Shown piece by piece: positions 36,339 through 45,459 of a DNA stretch of 64,000 bases (within the stretch, counting starts at the first letter, position 1; each line of letters opens with the position of its first letter). The translations under genes and the position numbers were made by a program. Source of the stretch: Hyphomicrobiaceae bacterium. Lineage in GTDB: Bacteria > Pseudomonadota > Alphaproteobacteria > Rhizobiales > Hyphomicrobiaceae. The stretch is taken from assembly GCA_020638055.1 (NCBI GenBank), contig JACKJH010000004.1:127501-191500 (forward strand). Reading direction: 5' to 3'. The notes under the pieces are model-generated. The model worked only from the letters and a program-made list of their open reading frames with translations. It did not search any database and was not told the origin of the DNA.

Positions 36339-37544
36339 ATGTCGCAATCATCTTATCATGCAGGCCGCCATTTCCTTCAAATTCCTGGGCCCAGCCCCGT
36401 GCCGGACCGTGTGCAACGCGCCATCGCGAAGCCGATACTCGATCATCGCGGTCCGGAATTTCAGGAACTATCCAAGGGCGTCCTGGACAAAGTTAAGGGC
36501 GTGTTCAAGACGAATAATCCAGTGATCATTTTCCCGTCGTCGGGCACCGGCGCGTGGGAAGCTGCTCTGGTCAATACGCTTTCGCCGGGCGATCATGTCT
36601 TGATGGTCGAGACCGGACAGTTCGCCACGCTTTGGAAATCCATGTCTGAGAAGCTTGGTTTGGTGCCTGAGTTCATCACTACGGACTGGCGTTCAGGTGT
36701 CGATGCTGGAGTAGTTGGCGAACGGTTGAAAGCGGATACCGGCCACAAGATCAAGGCTGTTTGCGTTGTGCACAACGAAACGGCCACCGGCTGCCGTAGC
36801 CATATCGATCAGGTTCGCGAGGCGATGGACAGCGCATCGCATCCAGCATTGTTGATGGTGGACACAATTTCGTCGCTGGCCGTGATGGACCTTCGACATG
36901 ATGAGTGGGGCGTTGATGTCACCATAAGCGGGTCGCAAAAGGGGCTGATGCTGCCGCCTGGTTTGTCCTTCACGGCGGTTTCCGACAAGGCTCTTGAGGC
37001 ATCCAAGACGGCGAAGCTACCGAAGGCCTACTGGAGCTGGGCCGACATGCTAGCCAACAATAGCAACGGTTTTTATCCCTACACGCCAGCTACGGGACTT
37101 CTCTACGGGCTCGACGTCGCTATCGACATGCTGAACGAGGAAGGCCTGGACAACGTATTTTCGCGCCATGAGCGTTTGGCCGAGGCTACGCGGCGTGCCG
37201 TCAATGCGTGGGGGCTTGAGGTCTTGTGTGCCAAACCGTCTGACTATTCACCCGCAGTGACGGCCGTGTTGGTTCCTGATGGGCACAACGCGGATGCGTT
37301 CCGTAAACTGGCTTTGGAACGGTTCAATATATCTCTGGGCACGGGACTGGGTAAGGTTGCCGGCAAAGTGTTCCGCATCGGCCACCTGGGCGATACCAAC
37401 GAACTGACGATCATTGGTGCGTTGGCTGGTGTGGAAATGGCGTTGGGTCTTGCGGGCATTCCGCATCGCAAGGGCGGTGTTGCAGCGGCGATGGACTATT
37501 TTGCGGATGTGGGCCGACAAGCGGCTGCGGCTGCGGCTGCCTAG
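36339..37544 (+). CDS. sgaA: Serine-glyoxylate aminotransferase (class V)
   Basis: This 401-residue PLP enzyme opens FLQIPGPSPVPDRVQRAI, has FPSSGTGAWEAAL for cofactor phosphate binding, and K201 in SGSQKGLMLPPG as the Schiff-base lysine. It transfers the amino group of serine to glyoxylate, giving hydroxypyruvate and glycine, the step before hydroxypyruvate reductase in the serine cycle. An in-frame start at 36237 exists, but family similarity and GGAG support ATG 36339. The C-terminus is an alanine run (QAAAAAAA), and its stop TAG is the first TAG of an R2 repeat, so the tail may be altered. Confidence 0.92.
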   Translation: MSQSSYHAGRHFLQIPGPSPVPDRVQRAIAKPILDHRGPEFQELSKGVLDKVKGVFKTNNPVIIFPSSGTGAWEAALVNTLSPGDHVLMVETGQFATLWKSMSEKLGLVPEFITTDWRSGVDAGVVGERLKADTGHKIKAVCVVHNETATGCRSHIDQVREAMDSASHPALLMVDTISSLAVMDLRHDEWGVDVTISGSQKGLMLPPGLSFTAVSDKALEASKTAKLPKAYWSWADMLANNSNGFYPYTPATGLLYGLDVAIDMLNEEGLDNVFSRHERLAEATRRAVNAWGLEVLCAKPSDYSPAVTAVLVPDGHNADAFRKLALERFNISLGTGLGKVAGKVFRIGHLGDTNELTIIGALAGVEMALGLAGIPHRKGGVAAAMDYFADVGRQAAAAAAA

Positions 37545-37706
37545 TGTGGCGTCGCGCCTTAGTTGATCGATTTTGCGGCACGCTGGGTATCAACTAAGGC
37601 GCGATAAACGCCACACTAAGCCAATGATTTTGCTAGTGGCATTCATGTCGCGCCAAAATCGCAGCGGCGGCGGCTATGTTTCAATTTTGGCGCGACTGGC
37701 CACTAG
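37541..37706. repeat. R2 element, full copy
   Basis: Two modules: TAGTGTGGCG...CGCCACACTA (with TTAGTTGAT pairing ATCAACTAA) and TAGTGGCA...GGCCACTA (with CGCGCCAAAAT paired to ATTTTGGCGCG), linked by AGCCAATGATTTTGC. The left TAG is the stop of sgaA; the right CTAG is shared with the next R1. Confidence 0.92.
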
Positions 37707-37805
37707 AGCGCATTGCGATCCGATGGAATCGAATCGGCGGGCTAGTTTCTTGTAGGGTGGCATTTTCTTCGACGAACCGGCGTCCACTTTGTCGAAAATG
37801 CTCTG
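37703..37805. repeat. R1 element in a three-element mosaic
   Basis: Standard R1 from TAGAGCGCATTGCGATCCGA to AAAATGCTCT. It is flanked by R2 on the left and R3 on the right with no spacer, so 37541-37949 is a continuous R2-R1-R3 mosaic. Confidence 0.9.
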
Positions 37806-37949
37806 GTGTTTTGACTCTGACGCCTGGTTTCCTGTCGGGCCCCGACGCGTCAGCCCGAAACCCTAGCATTCTCATTGTTTGTGTTCTGGATTCACGATCG
37901 TTTGACAAACTTCGCCCGGGAATCAAACGTTCGATCCAGAACACTAGAA
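37804..37949. repeat. R3 element, copy 2
   Basis: Nearly the same as 2062-2204: GACTCTGACGC, a GGGCCCC-centred hairpin, TTTGTGTTCTGGATTCACGA and AACGTTCGATCCAGAACACTA. At the first site R3 lies left of R1; here it lies right of R1 in the same orientation. Confidence 0.9.
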
Positions 37950-38090
37950 AAGGTTTTCCCGGTTCGGCTGGGGCGGTAAAGGCGCGGTGAAATATCAGCG
38001 CCTTTATTTTTGGCAATGGGGCGATATGGTTGGCTACTGACGTGGCCGATGCGAACGCTATCGGTTGTTGCATGCGCGTGGAGATCGGTC

Positions 38091-38771
38091 ATGGCGGCTG
38101 ATGAAATTTTTGTTTTTGATGCCTATGGCACTTTGTTCGACGTGCACTCGGCGTCGGCACGTCTGTCTGAGAAAGTCGGCCCTACGGCTTCACGCCTTTC
38201 TGAAGTCTGGCGTATAAAACAGCTCGAATATACTTGGATTTATGCGGCGGCAGGGCGGCAGGTCACGTTCTGGGAGCTGACGGAACGAAGCCTGGATTAC
38301 GCCATTGAAGTCACCGGGACACAGATCGATGACGCAACTCGTGCCGCGCTACTTGATGCCTATCGTGAGCTTTCGCCTTATCCAGAAGTCGTCGCGACAC
38401 TGACCCGTCTCAGGGAGCGGGGTGCCAAGCTGGCAATTTTGTCGAACGGTGATCCTGATCTCCTCGAACGCGTGGTGGATCGGGCGGGTCTGGCTGGAAC
38501 GTTCGACGCGGTTTTGTCGGTGGTTGACGCCGGCACGTTCAAGCCGCATTCGGCGGTTTACCGGCTGGCGGTTGAGGCGTTCGACAGGCCGCCGCAGGAC
38601 ATAATTTTTTGCTCGTCGAACCGGTGGGATATTGCCGGAGGTGCTGCGTTCGGCTTTTCGTGCGTGTGGATCAATCGGATGCGTGTTCCCAATGAGTATC
38701 CCGACCTGGCGCCGGCAAGAGTGCTTGGAAGCCTCGAAGGTCTGCTGGAGCCGGCGATCAATAACCGGTGA
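38091..38771 (+). CDS. 2-haloacid dehalogenase, type II (HAD superfamily)
   Basis: The 226-residue protein has the HAD nucleophile D10 in FVFDAYGTLFDVHS, ILSNGD (motif II) and FKPHSAVYRL with the lysine. SSNRWDIAGGAAFGF carries the motif typical of L-2-haloacid dehalogenases. It would convert 2-haloacids to 2-hydroxyacids, for example chloroacetate to glycolate. GGAG seven bases before ATG 38091 supports this start. Glycolate could feed glyoxylate to the nearby aminotransferase, which is inference. Confidence 0.88.
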   Translation: MAADEIFVFDAYGTLFDVHSASARLSEKVGPTASRLSEVWRIKQLEYTWIYAAAGRQVTFWELTERSLDYAIEVTGTQIDDATRAALLDAYRELSPYPEVVATLTRLRERGAKLAILSNGDPDLLERVVDRAGLAGTFDAVLSVVDAGTFKPHSAVYRLAVEAFDRPPQDIIFCSSNRWDIAGGAAFGFSCVWINRMRVPNEYPDLAPARVLGSLEGLLEPAINNR

Positions 38772-38775
38772 AGTG

Positions 38776-38879
38776 CTAGCGCGCATTCCGATCCGATGGA
38801 ATCGGATAGGCGCTCTAGCTTTTTGTTTGGTCGTATTTTCTGCGACGAACCGGTGTCCACTTCGTCGGAAAATGCTCCA
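38776..38879. repeat. R1 element, copy 8
   Basis: Left end TAGCGCGCATTCCGATCCGA, stem ATCCGAT/ATCGGAT, then TTTTTGTTTGGTCG and the second module. The right end is CTCCAG instead of CTCTAG and joins R4 directly. Confidence 0.9.
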
Positions 38880-38990
38880 GAGCGTCGTGCGATTTGTCCG
38901 TAGCACCACTACGGCCTGCATCGCTCTCCTTCTGGACCAGCGCACGGCTTGAGAAACAGAATTGGTTCCGATATATCGCACGACGCTCTA
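38879..38990. repeat. R4 element, copy 1
   Basis: Inverted ends AGAGCGTCGTGCGAT and ATCGCACGACGCTCTA, with GTAGCACCACTAC and TCTCCTTCTGGACCAGC inside. A diverged and larger relative lies at 45456-45728. Confidence 0.85.
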
Positions 38991-39144
38991 GGTTCAGCCA
39001 TTTTTCCGGCTTGCATCATGTGTTGACGGCAGTCTGCATTGCGGGAAATGTATGCCAGATATGGTGCAGGCCTGAGACCTTAGCGATTTCGCGCTATTTG
39101 TTGCGCCGGTCAAACCGCTGCCCGCATTCCAAGGAGGCACACCG

Positions 39145-39582
39145 ATGCTGTTCAAACACGTTTTAATTCCTACGGACGGTAGTGATTTGTCGCTCAAGGC
39201 CGTGCAACATGGCATTGCAATGGCCAAGGCGCTGAATGCCAAGGTTACGGCCATGACCGTGCAGCCGCCATACACGGACTTCGTTGTCGAAGGCGTTACG
39301 ATCAGAGTGGGCGATAAAGAGCGCGCGGATCTTGCCAGCCAGTTCGATCACCGTTTGGATGCGGCGCGTGCAGAAGCTGAAAAGCTCGGCGTTGCGCTAT
39401 CCACGATCCAGGTGGAAGACCGCGAGCCGTGGCATGCGATCATAGAGGTGGCCAAGCAGAAGGGTGCTGACCTGATCGTGATGGCGTCTCATGGCCGACG
39501 TGGCGTGTCAGCAATGGTTCTGGGCAGCGAAACGCAAAAACTGCTGACCCATTCAACTGTGCCGGTGCTCGTCTACCGGTAA
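39145..39582 (+). CDS. Universal stress protein (UspA family)
   Basis: This 145-residue single-domain protein begins FKHVLIPTDGSDLSLKAVQH and has the ATP-binding G-x2-G-x9-GS signature in SHGRRGVSAMVLGSETQKLL, ending VPVLVYR. Such proteins bind ATP and support stress survival; partners are not known. A GGAGG site precedes the start. It stands alone after the R1-R4 repeat block. Confidence 0.93.
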   Translation: MLFKHVLIPTDGSDLSLKAVQHGIAMAKALNAKVTAMTVQPPYTDFVVEGVTIRVGDKERADLASQFDHRLDAARAEAEKLGVALSTIQVEDREPWHAIIEVAKQKGADLIVMASHGRRGVSAMVLGSETQKLLTHSTVPVLVYR

Positions 39583-39606
39583 AACACGTTTCTGGCGAGA
39601 GTGGAA

Positions 39607-39903
39607 TCAATAATCCGCTTTTGCGATGCTTGTGGCTTTTTGTGCGCAGCTTGCGCCGACTTCGAAGCCCGATACACGCACGACATGACGACAATACATC
39701 AGCTTGTCATTGTCGCTGCGTGTTTTTGTCGGCCAGTCGGTGCCAAGTTCGATCAGATGCATTTGCGACCATCCCGAAACGGCAAGCGTGTAGGATTGAT
39801 TGCCGACCGACACCCTGCTCTCGCCTGCCGACAAGCCGTTCACGGCAAAGCCAACTGCTGCAAACGCTATCAGACCCAAACCGAAATGCCTTGCGTTGGG
39901 CAT
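39607..39903 (-). CDS. Small exported protein of unknown function
   Basis: The 98-residue protein has a signal peptide (NARHFGLGLIAFAAVGFAVN) and a beta-rich body with two cysteines (MYCRHVVRVSG, ASCAQKA) that could form a disulfide in the periplasm. A GGGGGA precedes the ATG. Family not recognised. It is convergent with the UspA gene. Confidence 0.55.
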   Translation of the reverse strand: MPNARHFGLGLIAFAAVGFAVNGLSAGESRVSVGNQSYTLAVSGWSQMHLIELGTDWPTKTRSDNDKLMYCRHVVRVSGFEVGASCAQKATSIAKADY

Positions 39904-40075
39904 GCCCCATCCCCCTGCGCTGGCTGATATATTAGCGATGCAACGATGTTAGTGATTCGACCTGCAACTGTGTGAAGAAATGTATCCGCACGGAGTTATT
40001 CCGTTGGACGTGCGGCATCTAAGACTCAGTCGGCAGATAAAGGATTTGCGGTTTGGGGGAACTTTGACTGCCACG

Positions 40076-41860
40076 TTACAGTGGCCAAACCCATAAGATC
40101 ATTGGAACGCCGACGGCGACGATGAGCAATTCGAGTGGCAATCCCAAACGCCAATAGTCGCCGAAGCTGTAACCACCTGGCCCCATGATCAGCGTGTTGT
40201 TCTTGTGGCCGATGGGCGTGAGAAACGCGCACGATGCTGCTACGGCGACGGCCATGAGGAATGGGTCCGGATTCGCCCCCAGTTTGTTGGCCACACTCAA
40301 GGCTATGGGTGCGGCGACGAGTGTCGTCGCGGTATTATTGAGAACGTCGGACAAGGTCATGGTGAGGACCATGATGATGGTCAATACCGCCCACGCAGGC
40401 AGGCCCTCTGAAATGTCGACAAGGCCACGGGCGATGACCGCTGTCGTACCAGATGTTTCCATCGCCGCGCCGATGGGTATTAGTGAGCCGATCAGGACCA
40501 CGACCGGCCATTCTATGGTGTCATAAAGTTTTTGCAGCGGAACGATGCCGAGCAGCACGTAGAGCAAAGACACCGCACCCAATGCGATCGGCAAGTACAA
40601 CAATCCCATGCTTGAAGCGGCAATGGCGGCGACGAATATTCCGCCGGCAAGTAGCGCTTTTGAGTGGTCCTGCACCACGAGCCCTCGCTCGCGCAGCGGC
40701 AAGACGCCTGTGGCTTCCAACAGTTCCGCTGTTCTCTCCTTGGGCGCCAACAGCAATAAGACATCGCCGCCTTCAATGGCGGTGCGGCGGACGCGCGTTT
40801 GCAGGCGTTTGCCACGGCGTGAAATTCCAATGAGCCAGACGCCGAAGCGGTCGACGAAATTCAATGATGCGCTGGAGCGGCCCTCGATCGAGGTTCCAGG
40901 CCGGGCAACGACCTCGATGAGTTCGAGTTTTGCTTCATCCATTTCCTCGTGGTGCCGCGCCTTGTCGACCAAGGCCAGCGCGTTTTCACTGGCAAAATTG
41001 TCGAGGTGCTCTGCGGCGGCTTCCAGCAGCAGGACGTCTCCTGTCTGGATCTTGATCCAACCGGCGGCATGGGGAAGGCGCTGGTGCGCGCGGATCACGT
41101 TCAGCAGCGTCACGCCGGCATCGTTGCTGGCCTTTTCGACATCGACGAGAGATTTGCCGACGAGGCTCGAATCCTCATTGACCGTAAGTTCGACAATGTA
41201 ATCTTCGAGCGTGTAGGTATCGCCGTCGCTGTCGGTCTTCTGTTCGGGTGTCGGGATAAGCCGCCAACCGATGAGCGCGACGAACAAGACGCCGACGGCT
41301 GCGCAAGCAAGCCCGACCGGCGCGTAGTCGAACATTTGATATGGAGCGCCCAGTGATTGCTCGCGAAACGTCGAAATGATTATGTTTGGCGGTGTTCCAA
41401 TGAGCGTTACGAGGCCACCGAGTATGGTGGCGAAAGATAATGGCATCAACGTCAGGCCCGGAGATCGGCCCGCCTTTCGTGCCGCTTCAATGTCGAGTGG
41501 CATCAGCAGCGCCAGGGCGCCTACATTGTTCATGAAAGCGGACAGGACGGCGCCTAGCCCAGAGATCTTGGCAATGTGGGTGGGTATGCGCGCGCCCGTG
41601 GTCAGCAACACCTTTGCCAGAATGCCAACAGCACCAGATGTGGCCAGGCCGTAGCTCACCACAAGCACCAGCGCGATGATGACAGTTGCGGGGTGGCCGA
41701 AGCCTTCGAAGGCTTTGTCACCAGGAACAGCGCCGACAATGACTGCGGCGATCAATGCTGCGAATGCAACAAGGTCGTAACGCCAGCGCCCCCAGACAAG
41801 CAATACAAGTACCGCTGCCAGTAAGCCGAGGATTGTCAGTTGTTCAGGTGTGAAAGACAT
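40076..41860 (-). CDS. SLC13-family permease with two TrkA-C domains
   Basis: The 594-residue transporter has N- and C-terminal membrane halves. Between them are two cytoplasmic TrkA-C (RCK_C) domains, about residues 205-290 and 310-395 (ELTVNEDSSLVGKSL, ARPGTSIEGRSS). The membrane halves carry the SLC13 hairpin motifs FMNNVGALALLMP with TLIGTPPNIIIS, and VLNNTATTLVAAP with TPIGHKNNTLIMGP. Proteins of this layout move sulfate or dicarboxylates; specificity is unknown. It is a different branch from the partial SLC13 gene at 1-792. Confidence 0.92.
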   Translation of the reverse strand: MSFTPEQLTILGLLAAVLVLLVWGRWRYDLVAFAALIAAVIVGAVPGDKAFEGFGHPATVIIALVLVVSYGLATSGAVGILAKVLLTTGARIPTHIAKISGLGAVLSAFMNNVGALALLMPLDIEAARKAGRSPGLTLMPLSFATILGGLVTLIGTPPNIIISTFREQSLGAPYQMFDYAPVGLACAAVGVLFVALIGWRLIPTPEQKTDSDGDTYTLEDYIVELTVNEDSSLVGKSLVDVEKASNDAGVTLLNVIRAHQRLPHAAGWIKIQTGDVLLLEAAAEHLDNFASENALALVDKARHHEEMDEAKLELIEVVARPGTSIEGRSSASLNFVDRFGVWLIGISRRGKRLQTRVRRTAIEGGDVLLLLAPKERTAELLEATGVLPLRERGLVVQDHSKALLAGGIFVAAIAASSMGLLYLPIALGAVSLLYVLLGIVPLQKLYDTIEWPVVVLIGSLIPIGAAMETSGTTAVIARGLVDISEGLPAWAVLTIIMVLTMTLSDVLNNTATTLVAAPIALSVANKLGANPDPFLMAVAVAASCAFLTPIGHKNNTLIMGPGGYSFGDYWRLGLPLELLIVAVGVPMILWVWPL

Positions 41861-41977
41861 CTGCGTGTTGTCGAACGATCGCCGTCAAAACGCAAGCTGG
41901 CTGAGAGGTCATATCCAATGGCAATAGGCCCAAGGCAATTCATGATTGAGTGCCCTGCTGCGGCCCGAAGTTGTTTC

Positions 41978-42232
41978 TCACATCAAACCAGCAGATTGAA
42001 TTTCATTGCGGCAGCGCTTGCCCAGGCTGAAAAACTTGACCATTACGCAGCGCTTCACTTTGGAATATGTTGGTTTTTCGCCAATGCAAAGCCGGCGGAC
42101 ATCGCTTTCGCATGCTGCACGCAAAGCCGGCGTAACTTCCGGCGGAAGTTTGAATTTCTCTTCAGCGGTTGCCGGAGCCGTAGTGGCAAGGGTCAGGGCG
42201 ATAAAACTGTAACGGACCATAGGAGCCCCCAT
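41978..42232 (-). CDS. Small exported cysteine-containing protein
   Basis: The 84-residue protein has a signal peptide (MVRYSFIALTLATTAPATAE). A core AACESDVRRLCIGEKPTYSK followed by VKRCV and GKRCRNEI gives four spaced cysteines. The C-x3-DVRRLC pattern resembles Cys-rich repeat proteins widespread in alphaproteobacteria. Start may be ATG 42232 or the internal ATG 42220. Function unknown. Confidence 0.6.
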   Translation of the reverse strand: MGAPMVRYSFIALTLATTAPATAEEKFKLPPEVTPALRAACESDVRRLCIGEKPTYSKVKRCVMVKFFSLGKRCRNEIQSAGLM

Positions 42233-42437
42233 TTTTATTTTTTCGAACTCAAGTTTGCCCGCAAAGACCATGCCGGGGACGACATAATAAGGGCGCGAGG
42301 CGTCGCTGCGACAGCGGACCGCATGAATTTTGGTAAACAAACCTACATTTAACCCGCATTAGTTGGGGTTTTGTGAGAATTGTTTCGCAATATAAAAATT
42401 TTCAATGGCACAATTTGCTTGCAGTTTCCATTTCTGG

Positions 42438-43724
42438 TTACGGATTTTCATTCTCGCGCGTAACCGCGCGCCAACCGATATCGCGGCGGCAGAACCCTTC
42501 GGGCCATTCAATGGCATCCACGGCGGCATAGGCGCGTGCCTGCGCTTCAGCAACGTTTGCTCCGCGTGCTGTGACGTTCAACACGCGTCCTCCGTTGGCT
42601 ATGACGTGGCCGGTTTCGTTCCGCTTCGTGCCTGCATGAAAAATTTCCACGCCGGGATTAGAAGCAGGTTTTTGAAGGCCGCGGATTTCGCTACCTTTTT
42701 CAGGTGTGCCGGGATAGCCCTTGGCGGCCATAACAACTGTCAGTACGGCATCGTCGTACCAATCGAGTGTAATTTTATCGAGCGTGCCCTCGGCGGTGGC
42801 GATGAGGGCTGGGAGCAGGTCGGATTTCAGCCGCATCAAAAGAACCTGGCATTCCGGGTCGCCGAAGCGAACGTTGTATTCAATGAGTTGTGGGCCGGTG
42901 TCCGTAATCATCAGCCCGGCAAATAACACCCCCTTGAACGGTATGCCGCGCATTGTCATGCCTGCGAGTGTCGGGTGAATGATCTCGTCCATGGTCCGCT
43001 GCATCATTGCGTCTGTCATGACAGGGGCAGGCGTATAAGCGCCCATACCGCCGGTGTTGGGACCGGTGTCACCATCGCCCACGCGTTTGTGGTCCTGTGC
43101 GGCGCCGAATGCAATTGCGTGGGCGCCGTCACATAGCGCAAAGAAACTGGCTTCCTCGCCTTCCAGGTAGGCTTCGATTACCACTTCGTGGCCAGCGTCA
43201 CCGAATGCGCCTTCAAAGCAGGCGTCAACGGCAGCTTCGGCTTCAGTCTCAGTTGCGGCGATGACAACGCCTTTGCCGGCTGCCAGCCCGTCAGCCTTGA
43301 TAACGATGGGCAGCGGTTGGCCGGCGAGATAGGCTTTGGCGGCGCTTGCGTCGTTGAAGCGACCGTACGCGCCGGTTGGAATTGCAAACTCGCGGCAGAA
43401 ATCCTTGGTAAAGCCTTTCGATCCTTCAAGCTGAGCTGCGGCTTTCGAAGGCCCGAAATGTTTAATGCCTGCGGCCGCAAGATCGTCGGAAAGTCCTGCA
43501 ACGAGAGGTGCCTCGGGGCCAATGACGACCAAACCAATGTCGTTTTCCCGGCAGAACCCGATCACGGCCGCGTGGTTGCTGGCATCAAGCTGGACGAGAT
43601 TTGCAACTTCGGCGATGCCGGCATTGCCAGGGGCGGCAAACAGTTTTTCGCAAAACGGGCTTTGGGAGATCCGCCAAGCCAGCGCATGTTCACGCCCGCC
43701 CGAGCCAATGATGAGAACGTTCAT
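42438..43724 (-). CDS. purD: Phosphoribosylamine-glycine ligase
   Basis: This 428-residue enzyme of purine synthesis joins glycine to phosphoribosylamine using ATP. It opens MNVLIIGSGGREHALAWRIS, has VVIGPEAPLVAGLSDDL, and the ATP-grasp centre LPIVIKADGLAAGKGVVIA. Further on are GANTGGMGAYTPAPV-like (DTGPNTGGMGAYTPAP) and NVRFGDPECQ. Length and motifs are normal. It is divergent from xseA, with shared promoter space of about 100 bases. Confidence 0.97.
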   Translation of the reverse strand: MNVLIIGSGGREHALAWRISQSPFCEKLFAAPGNAGIAEVANLVQLDASNHAAVIGFCRENDIGLVVIGPEAPLVAGLSDDLAAAGIKHFGPSKAAAQLEGSKGFTKDFCREFAIPTGAYGRFNDASAAKAYLAGQPLPIVIKADGLAAGKGVVIAATETEAEAAVDACFEGAFGDAGHEVVIEAYLEGEEASFFALCDGAHAIAFGAAQDHKRVGDGDTGPNTGGMGAYTPAPVMTDAMMQRTMDEIIHPTLAGMTMRGIPFKGVLFAGLMITDTGPQLIEYNVRFGDPECQVLLMRLKSDLLPALIATAEGTLDKITLDWYDDAVLTVVMAAKGYPGTPEKGSEIRGLQKPASNPGVEIFHAGTKRNETGHVIANGGRVLNVTARGANVAEAQARAYAAVDAIEWPEGFCRRDIGWRAVTRENENP

Positions 43725-43828
43725 GAATCTGCTCGCGAATTTTTTGCGTTGATGAGATGGCAGGGAGCCCCCGCCAAAGGCATGGGTGATGTATCATCTC
43801 AAGCGCACGGGCAAAACAAGGAGCGGGA

Positions 43829-45382
43829 ATGCCCACAGATTTCGACGATGATTCGACGGCTCAGCCTGGCGGAGGCGACGTCAAAGGCACGAATACGGCT
43901 GAATATTCCGTTTCCGACCTTGCTGGTGCCATTAAACGCGCTATCGAGGATGGTTTCGGCTATGTACGGTTGCGGGGGGAAATATCAGGCTATCGTGGTC
44001 CTCACGCCTCCGGGCACTGCTATTTCGCGCTGAAAGACGATAAGGCGAAAATCGAAGCGGTGATATGGCGGGGTGTCTTTTCCAAGCTGCGCGTCAAGCC
44101 TGAAGAGGGCATGGAGGTGATAGCGCAGGGGCGCGTCACCACCTATCCCAATTCATCGAAATACCAGATCGTCATCGAGCGGTTGGAGCCAGCGGGCGTC
44201 GGGGCACTGATGGCGCTGTTGGAAGAGCGAAAGCGGAAGTTTGCCGCAGAGGGGCTGTTTGAAGAAAGTCGCAAGCGACCTTTGCCATTCCTGCCAGGTG
44301 TCATTGGAATTGTGACGTCCCCGACAGGTGCGGTAATTCGCGACATGATGGCCGGATTTATCGAGCGTTTTCCCGCGCACGTCGTCGTCTGGCCGGTGCG
44401 CGTGCAAGGCGAGGGCAGTGCTGCCGAAATTGCAGCCGGTATTCGCGGGTTCAATGCGCTACGTTGTGGTGGGCAGGTGCCACGGCCGGATGTCCTGATT
44501 GTGGCGCGCGGAGGCGGCAGCCTGGAAGATCTGTGGAGCTTCAACGAGGAAATCGTCGTGCGCGCGGCGGCTGAAAGTGACATTCCGCTGATTTCGGCTG
44601 TTGGACATGAAACGGACTGGACTCTCATCGATCTGGTGGCGGACGCGCGTGCTCCAACGCCCACGAAGGCTGCCGAATGGGCGGTGCCGAAATATTCGGA
44701 GCTGAAGGAGGCAACACAGAAACTCGGTCTTCGTGCTGATGTCGCTTTGCGCCGCGTGATTGAAGGCATGCGCGCTGTGTGGCGCGCTGCTGCACGTGGC
44801 CTGCCACGGCGTGAAGATATCCTTGCGTTGCCACGTCAGCGGTTCGATGCTGTTGAACGCCGCCTTGGACGCGCGCTGATTGCCAACACCAAAGCGCACC
44901 ATCTGCGTCATGCGCGAGTTGCAAGCCGCCTGGCGCCGCGTCTTGTTGCTGAGCGTGTTGAACGGATGGGCGAGCGGCTTCATGTTTTGTCGGAACGATC
45001 ATCGCGCGCACTTGTCGCAATCGTTCGGGCTGAGCGTCGCCGGTTGGATGGTTTGGGGCAACTGGCTCGCAGTCTCAGCTATCAAAGTGCGCTTGAGCGC
45101 GGCTTCGCGTTGGTTCGTGACGAAGCGGGCGCGATGGTTCGGCGGGCTGGAATGATTGCCGGTGGGCAATTGCTCGAACTGGAGTTCGCTGATGGACGAG
45201 TTAGCGTTGCAGCGGGGCTGCCGGATCCAAAAAGCCCAACAAAACTTTCGAAAATGCAAAAGGGGCCGGCTGTAGTGCAAGCGCGTTCAACGAGCAAACA
45301 AGCTTCTGCTGGTATTGGAGAAAATCCTTCCGAACAACCACGGCGACGACACCGCGACAGTGGGCAAGGTTCGCTGTTCTAA
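43829..45382 (+). CDS. xseA: Exodeoxyribonuclease VII large subunit
   Basis: The 517-residue nuclease subunit has an N-terminal OB fold (VRLRGEISGYRGPHASGHCY) and the catalytic core (GVITSPTGAVIRDM-like VIGIVTSPTGAVIRDM, ARGGGSLEDLWSFNEE, SAVGHETDWTLIDLVADARA). A coiled-coil region follows. With XseB it degrades single-stranded DNA in mismatch repair. A GGAG site precedes the start. The tail after about residue 455 is low-complexity. The stop TAA overlaps the start of an R5 repeat. Confidence 0.96.
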   Translation: MPTDFDDDSTAQPGGGDVKGTNTAEYSVSDLAGAIKRAIEDGFGYVRLRGEISGYRGPHASGHCYFALKDDKAKIEAVIWRGVFSKLRVKPEEGMEVIAQGRVTTYPNSSKYQIVIERLEPAGVGALMALLEERKRKFAAEGLFEESRKRPLPFLPGVIGIVTSPTGAVIRDMMAGFIERFPAHVVVWPVRVQGEGSAAEIAAGIRGFNALRCGGQVPRPDVLIVARGGGSLEDLWSFNEEIVVRAAAESDIPLISAVGHETDWTLIDLVADARAPTPTKAAEWAVPKYSELKEATQKLGLRADVALRRVIEGMRAVWRAAARGLPRREDILALPRQRFDAVERRLGRALIANTKAHHLRHARVASRLAPRLVAERVERMGERLHVLSERSSRALVAIVRAERRRLDGLGQLARSLSYQSALERGFALVRDEAGAMVRRAGMIAGGQLLELEFADGRVSVAAGLPDPKSPTKLSKMQKGPAVVQARSTSKQASAGIGENPSEQPRRRHRDSGQGSLF

Positions 45383-45459
45383 GCCCGCCTCCCTTATCGC
45401 GGGTCGATCTCGCGCCAGCGCGATGACGGCCATACCATCGTGAGAAAGGCGGGCTAGAG
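45380..45459. repeat. R5 element, short copy
   Basis: Begins TAAGCCCGCCTCCC (its first TAA is the xseA stop) and ends AAGGCGGGCTAG. It shares CGCGCCAGCGCGATGACGGCC and TCGTGAGAAAGGCGGGCTAG with the right arm of the copy at 29445-29718. Its right CTAG is shared with R4. Confidence 0.85.

Noticed and set aside
36044..36340. Minus-strand open frame of 98 codons upstream of sgaA
   Set aside because: No ribosome site or recognisable product, and it covers the sgaA start region.
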